NCBI RefSeq assembly: GCF_001949145.1
Contig: NW_019091488.1
Location: 795,814 to 834,328 of the forward strand
Origin: Acanthaster planci
Lineage: Eukaryota; Echinodermata; Asteroidea; Valvatida; Acanthasteridae
Direction of reading: 5' to 3'
DNA length: 38,515 nt
Part shown: positions 32,756 to 38,515 of the stretch, one piece after another
Layout of the letters: every line of letters begins with the position of its first letter
Position numbering within the stretch: position 1 is the first letter of the stretch
The notes under the pieces: generated by a model
Database searches by the model: none
What the model was told of the DNA's origin: nothing
What the model saw: the letters and a program-made list of their open reading frames with translations, nothing else
Translations under genes and position numbers: made by a program

Positions 32756-35700
32756 ATATGGCAGAAACTTAGCGAAAATGGAAGAGGTACGGTAAAAATG
32801 TTTAACTTCTTTCAATTACATTTGTTAAACTAAAGCTAATATGGATGTGAAACTTACATCATTGATAGAAGAACATGTGTGCCCTCCGATTTTGCAAAGA
32901 TTCCAGCATTTGGACCATTGTCAAGATTTTTATGATTGGATATATGTAACAATCTGCACGGGAAGTTTGCTATCAAGGATAGGATATGGCAGAACCGTAG
33001 CAAAAATTTAAGAGGTACGGTAAAAATGTTCAACTTCTTTCAACTAAGGCAAATATGGATATCATACTGACATCATTCAATAGAAAGCTTTCCGATGATG
33101 CCAAGATTGCCGCACTTGGACCATTTCAAGTCTTTTTTGTTATATATATGGAACAATCTGGTACGGGAAGTTAGGTATCAAGGATAGGTTACGGCAGAGC
33201 TTTAGCGAAAATGGAAGAGGTACGGGGAAAACTTTTATCTTCTTTCACAATATCTTTTCAACCAGAGCAAGTATGGATATCATACTGACATCATCCGATA
33301 GAGGAGCATGAAAGCTTTCCGATGATTCCAAGATTGCCGCACTTGGAGCATTTTCAAGTCTTTTTTGTGTTATATATATGGAACAATCTAGTACGGGAAG
33401 TTTGGTATCAAGGATAGGATACGGCAGAACTACAGCGAAAATTGAAGAGGTACAGGGAAAACTGTCAACTTCTTTAAAGAACATCTTTCCAACTAAAGCA
33501 AACATGGATATGAAACTTACATTATTCGATAGAGGAACAAGTAAGCTGTTTAATGACGCTACGATTACCGCATTTGGACCATTTTCAGGACTTTTTTATT
33601 GGATATATGGAATAATCCATGACGGGAAGTTTTGCTATCAAGGATAGGATATGGCAGAACTGTAGCAAAAATGGAAGAGGTTCGGTAAAAACGTTCAACT
33701 TCTTTCAATTAAACCTTTTAAACCAAAGCTAATATAGATATAAAAGTTTCATCATTGCATAGAGGAACATGTACGCTTTCCGATGATGCCAAGATTGCAG
33801 AATTTGGACCATTTTCGGGACTTTTATGATCGGATATATGGAGCAATCTAGAAGGGGACGTTTGTTATCAAGGATGGGATATGTCAGAAAACCGCAGTGA
33901 AAATGGAAGAGATACGGTGAAAACGTTCAACTTCTTTCAACAACATATTTTTGCCAACAGCAAATTTGGATATGAAACTTAGATCATTGGATAGAGGAAC
34001 GTTTAAACTTTCCTATGATGCCAAGATTGCCGCATTTGGAAAATTTTCAGGACTTTTATGATTGGATATAAGGAGCAATCTGGCATGGGAAGTTTGCTAT
34101 CAAGGATAGGATATGGCTGAAGTGCAGTGAAAATGGAAGAGATACCAAAAAATTTCAACTTCTTTCAACAACATCTTTTTAACTACAGCAAATATAGATA
34201 TAAAACGTACATCATTGGATAGAAGAACATGTAAGCTTTTTTGAAAATTTGCGGTACTTTTATGATCGGATATATGGAGCAATATAGCACGGGAAGTTTG
34301 CTTTCAAGGATAGGATATGGCAGAACTGCAGTGAAAATGAAAGAGATACGGTAAAACTGTCAACTTCTTTCAACAACATCTTTTTACCAACAGTAAATGT
34401 GGATATGAAACTTACAAAAAGATTTCAAATACGTCTTTTTAACTAAAGGAAATGAAACTTACATCATTGGATAGAGAAACGTATGAGCTTTCCGATGATG
34501 CCAAGATTCTTGCATTTGGAAAATTGTCAGGATTTTTATGATCGGACATATGGAACAATCCAGCACGAAAAGTTTAGTATGAAGGATAGTATGTGGCAGA
34601 ACTGTTTTGAAAATCGGAGAGATACGGTAAAAACTTTCAACTTCTTTCAACAACATATTCTTACCACCAGCAAATTTGGTTATGAAACTTAAATCCTTGG
34701 ATAGAGGAACATGTAAGCTTTCCGATGATGCCACAATTTTTATGATCGAATATATGGAGCAATCTAGCAGGGGAAGTTTGCTATCAAGGATAGCATCTGG
34801 CAGAACTGCCGCGAAAATGGAAGACGTACGGTAAAAAATTTCAACTACTTTCAACAACATCTTTTAAACTACGCAAATATGGATACAAAACTTACATCAT
34901 TGCATAGAGGAACATGTAAGGTTTCCGATGATGCTAGGATTTCCGCATTTGGACCATTTTCAGGATTTTTATGATCTGATATTTGGAGCAATCTAGCAGG
35001 GAAATTTGCTGTCAAGGATAGCATATGCGAGAACTGCAAAGAAAATGGAAGAGATACGGTAAAAACTTTCAACTTTTTTCAAAAACATCTCTGTACCTGC
35101 ATCAAATATGGATATTAAACCTACATCATTGAATAGAGGACCTTGTAAGGTTTCCGATGATGCCCTGCTTGTCGCATTTGGACCATTTTCAGGATTTTCA
35201 TGATCGAAAATATGGAACAATCTAGCAAGGGAAGTTTGCTATCAAGAATAGCATATGGCAGAACTGCGGATAAAATGGAAGAGGTACGGTAAAAAATTTC
35301 AACTTCTTTCAATTACATCTTTTTCACTATGACAAAATATGGATATGAAACTTACATCATTCGATAAACGAACATGTAAGCCGTCCGATGATGTCAAGAT
35401 TGCCGCATTTGGACCATTTTCAAGATTTTTATGATTGGATATATAGAGCAATCTAGCACCGGAAGGTTGCTATCAAGGATAGCATACGGCAGAAATGTAG
35501 CGAAAAAGGAAGAGGTACAGTAAAAACTTTCAACTACATTCAATTACATCTTTGTACCTAAAACCAATGTGGATATGAAACTTACATCATTGGATAGAAG
35601 AAACATGTAAGCTTTTCGATGATGCCATGATTGCTGCATTTGGACCATTTTCAGGATGTTTATGATCGGATATATAAAGTCATCTAGCACGGGAAGTTTG

Positions 35701-38163
35701 CTATCAAGGAGTGCATACGGCAGAACTGTAGCAAAAATGGAAGAGGTACGGTGGTTTTTAACTAAAACAAATATGTATATGAAACTTACATTATTGAATA
35801 GAAAAACATGTAAGCTTTCCGATGATGCTAAGATTGCCGTATTTGGACCATTGTCAGAATTTGTAGGATGGGATATATGGAGCAATGTAGCACAGGAAGT
35901 TTGCTATCAAGGAGAGCATACGGCAGAACTGCAGTTAAAATGGAAGAGATACTGTAAGAACATTCAACTTCTTTCAACAATATTTTTTTACCTACAGCAA
36001 ATGTGGATATGAAACTTACATCATTGGACAGAGAAACATGTAAGCTTTCCGATGATGCCTATATTGCTGCATTTGGACCCTTTTCAGGATTTTTGTGATT
36101 GGATATATGGAGCAATCTAGTACGGGAAGTTTGCTATCAAGGAGTGCATACGGCAGAACTGTAGCGAAAATGAAAGAGGTACGGTAGAAACTTTCAACTA
36201 CTTTCAATTACATCTTTTTAACCAAAACAAATATGAATATGAAACTTACATCATTGGATAGAGAAACTTGTAAGCTTTGCGATGATGCTAAGATTGCTGC
36301 ATTTGGCTAATTTGCAGGATTTTTATGATCGGATATGTAAAGTCATCTAGCACGGGAGGTTTGCTGTCAAGGAGTGCATACGGCAGAACTGTAGCATCTT
36401 TTTAACAAAAACAAATATGAATATGAAACGTACATCATTGGATAGAGAAACGTGTAAGCTTTCCGATGAGGACTATATTGCTGCATTTGGACCCTTTTCA
36501 GGATTTGTATAATCGGATATATGGAGCAATCTAGCACGGGAAGTTTGCTACAAGGATAGCATACGGCAGAACTGTAGCGAAAATGGAAGAGGTACGGCAG
36601 AAATTTTCAATTACTTTCATTTACATCTTTTAAACTAAAACAAATATGAATATGAAACTTACATCATTGGATAGAGAAAAATGTAGGCTTTACGATGATG
36701 CTACGATTGCTGCATTTGGACAATTTTCAGGATTTTTATGATCGGATTTTTTGTACTAATCTAGCACTTGAAGTTTGCTGTCAAGGATAGCATACGGCAG
36801 AACTGTAGCGAAAATGGAAGAGGTATGGTGGAAACTTTCAACTACGTTCAATTATATCTTTTCAACTAAACCAAATATGGATATAAAACTTACATCATTG
36901 GACAGAGGAACATGTAAGCTTTTTGATGATGGCTAGAATGCTGCATTAGGACCCTTTTCAAGATTTTTATGACCAGATATATGGAGCAATCTAGCACGGG
37001 AAGTTTGCTATCAAGGAGTTCATACGGCAGAACTGTAGTAAAAATGGAAGGGGTACGGTAGAAACCCTCAACTACTTTCAATTACATCTTTTTAACAAAA
37101 ACAAATATGAATATGAAACGTACATCATTGGATAGAGAAACATGTAAGCTTTCCGATGAGGACTAGATTGCTGCATTTTGACCCTTTTCAGGATTTGTAT
37201 AATCGGATATATGGAGCAATCTAGCACGGGAAGTTTGCTACAAGGATAGCATACGGCAGAACTGTAGCGAAAATGGAAGAGGTACGGCAGAAATTTTCAA
37301 TTACTTTCAATTACATCTTTTAAACTAAAACAAATATGAATATGAAACTTACATCATTGGACAGAGAAAAATGTAGGCTTTACGATGATGCTACGATTGC
37401 TGCATTTGGACAATTTTCAGGATTTTTATGATCGGATTGTTTGTGGCAATCTAGCACTTGAAGTTCGCTATCAAGGATAGCATACGGCAGAACTGTAGCG
37501 AAAATGGAAGAGGTATGGTGGAAACTTTCAACTACGTTCAATTATATCTTTTCAACTAAACCAAATATGGATATAAAACTTACATCATTGGACAGAGGAA
37601 CATGTAAGCTTTTTGATGATGGCTAGAATGCTGCATTTGGACCCTTTCAAGATTTTTATGACCAGATATATGGAGCAATCTAGCACGGGAAGTTTGCTAT
37701 CAAGGATTGCATACGGCAGAACTGTAGCAAAAATGGAAGAGGTGCTGTGGAGATTTTCAACTACTTTCAATTACATCTTTTTTTAACTAAAACAAATATG
37801 GATATGAACCTTTCATCATTGGATAGAGGCACATGTAAGCTTGCGGTTGATTCTAAGATTGCTGCATTTTGCTCATTTTCAGGATTTTTATGATCGGATA
37901 TATGGAGCAATCTAGCACGGGAAGTGTGCTATCACGGATAGCATATGGCAGAACTGCAGTTAAAATGGAAGAGATACGGTAAAACTGTTCTACTTCTTTT
38001 AACAATATCTTTTTACCTACAGCAAATGTGGGTATGAAACTTACATCATTTGACAGAGGAACATGTACGCTTTCCGATGATGCAAAGATTACTGCATTTG
38101 GACCATTTTCAATTTTTTTATGATCGGATATATAAAGTCATCTAGCACAGTAAGTTTGCTATT
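32756..38163 (+). repeat. Satellite array B: about 24 copies of the ~230-bp monomer
   Basis: The landmark GAAACTTACATCATTGGATA and variants recur about every 229-232 bp, for example at 35346, 35576, 36011, 36241, 36654, 36884, 37115, 37344, 37574, 37806 and 38036. Some units are shorter (184 bp between 36241 and 36425). A consensus unit carries, in order, ACATGTAAGCTTTCCGATGA, TTTGGACCATTTTCAGG, GATCGGATATATGGAGCAAT, CTAGCACGGGAAGTTTGCTA, GGCAGAACTG and GAAGAGGTACGGTAAAAAC. Orientation is the same as array A. Copies become more alike towards the right end. Minus-strand frames of 60-130 codons recur in many units but are not treated as genes. Confidence 0.93.
36396..37775 (+). repeat. 690-bp higher-order duplication (three monomers, two copies)
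   Basis: Within array B, monomer landmarks at 36425, 36654 and 36884 recur at 37115, 37344 and 37574, each exactly 690 bp later. The triplets share private variants that neighbouring monomers lack: CCGATGAGGACTA, CACTTGAAGTT and GATGGCTAGAATGCTGCATT. This marks a recent duplication of a three-monomer block by unequal exchange or a similar process. Confidence 0.88.
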
Positions 38164-38515
38164 GAGGCGAAATCCTCCCCTGGACTCACCAACGTTGCCG
38201 TCCACCTTGGGTAGGCGACTTCCTTCGGGCGAACCTGGGAAGGGGACGTACCCTGAGTAGGGCCTCGGCCGTCCTACGAGCGGTCTAATAAGAAGGCCGG
38301 GGGAGCAGACTCGTTGTGGGGCAGTCTACCACCAGGCACCAGGCACACCACACAGGGTACAAATAACCGACGGATCAAGCCAATACATTTCGGGAGAGAC
38401 CGATGTATTTATTTATTAAACACGTAGGTGCTCCCTAATCAGGTGTCTTTTCTGCTTCTGGGCAGCGGACAACTCAACAATAACTTACAGGGCAGATTCC
38501 TCCTTCTTGCCTCTA
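38164..38515. other. GC-richer sequence abutting the satellite, possible retroelement edge
   Basis: The array stops in mid-monomer (AAGTTTGCTAT) and sequence of different composition starts at TGAGGCGAAATCC. On the minus strand it contains AATAAATAAA (about 38415-38405), and that strand would end in CCTCA, so an LTR reading TG...CA is possible. No coding frame is recognised, and the other end is outside the window. Confidence 0.3.

Noticed and set aside
24890-38163. Satellite-encoded proteins and a CRISPR-like array
   Set aside because: The monomer length is not a multiple of 3 and whole units repeat without unique spacers. This is a eukaryotic tandem satellite.

Overview
The window is AT-rich eukaryotic nuclear DNA. 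It has spliced genes with GT-AG introns, a very long first intron, tandem satellite arrays, tRNA-derived and other interspersed repeats, and a 686-base assembly gap (27667-28352). Palindromic TACATGTA/GTACATGTAC words are scattered everywhere, and one gene looks like a SAMD3-like family that I recall as multicopy in marine invertebrates. I therefore suspect a marine invertebrate such as an echinoderm, hemichordate or cephalochordate, but the species cannot be fixed from the sequence. Nothing bacterial (operons, ribosome binding sites, CRISPR) was seen.

Left two thirds (1-24,000): the 5' part of one minus-strand gene for a Dbl-family Rho guanine nucleotide exchange factor. Exon 1 (23449-22859) encodes a basic, serine-rich N-terminus and the start of a ubiquitin-fold/RBD-like segment. 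Exon 2 (2869-2683) completes that segment and a linker. Exon 3 (2034-1932) encodes the first helix of the DH (RhoGEF) domain. Reading phases match at both junctions (0/0, then 1/1). Intron 1 is about 20 kb and holds TACATGTA-rich microsatellites, small tandem duplications and no other gene I can support. The rest of the DH domain must lie beyond the left edge or in short exons I could not find.

Middle (24,900-32,750): a 2.1-kb array of about ten diverged ~230-bp satellite monomers, then a 5.7-kb non-satellite interval. That interval holds the gap, flanked by possible coding sequence on the minus strand. It also holds a CpG-rich stretch with strong palindromes and a consensus-grade CTCF-like site. 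Next come the last two exons of a plus-strand SAMD3-like gene (30435-30597 and 31607-31727). The intron between them carries two inverted tRNA-like repeat arms. A MITE-like stretch ends the interval.

Right (32,756-38,163): a 5.4-kb array of about 24 monomers of the same satellite in the same orientation, including a 690-bp three-monomer higher-order duplication. The array ends abruptly at GC-richer sequence (38164-38515) that could be the edge of a retroelement.

The RhoGEF and the SAMD3-like gene are on opposite strands, show no functional connection, and are separated by the satellite array.
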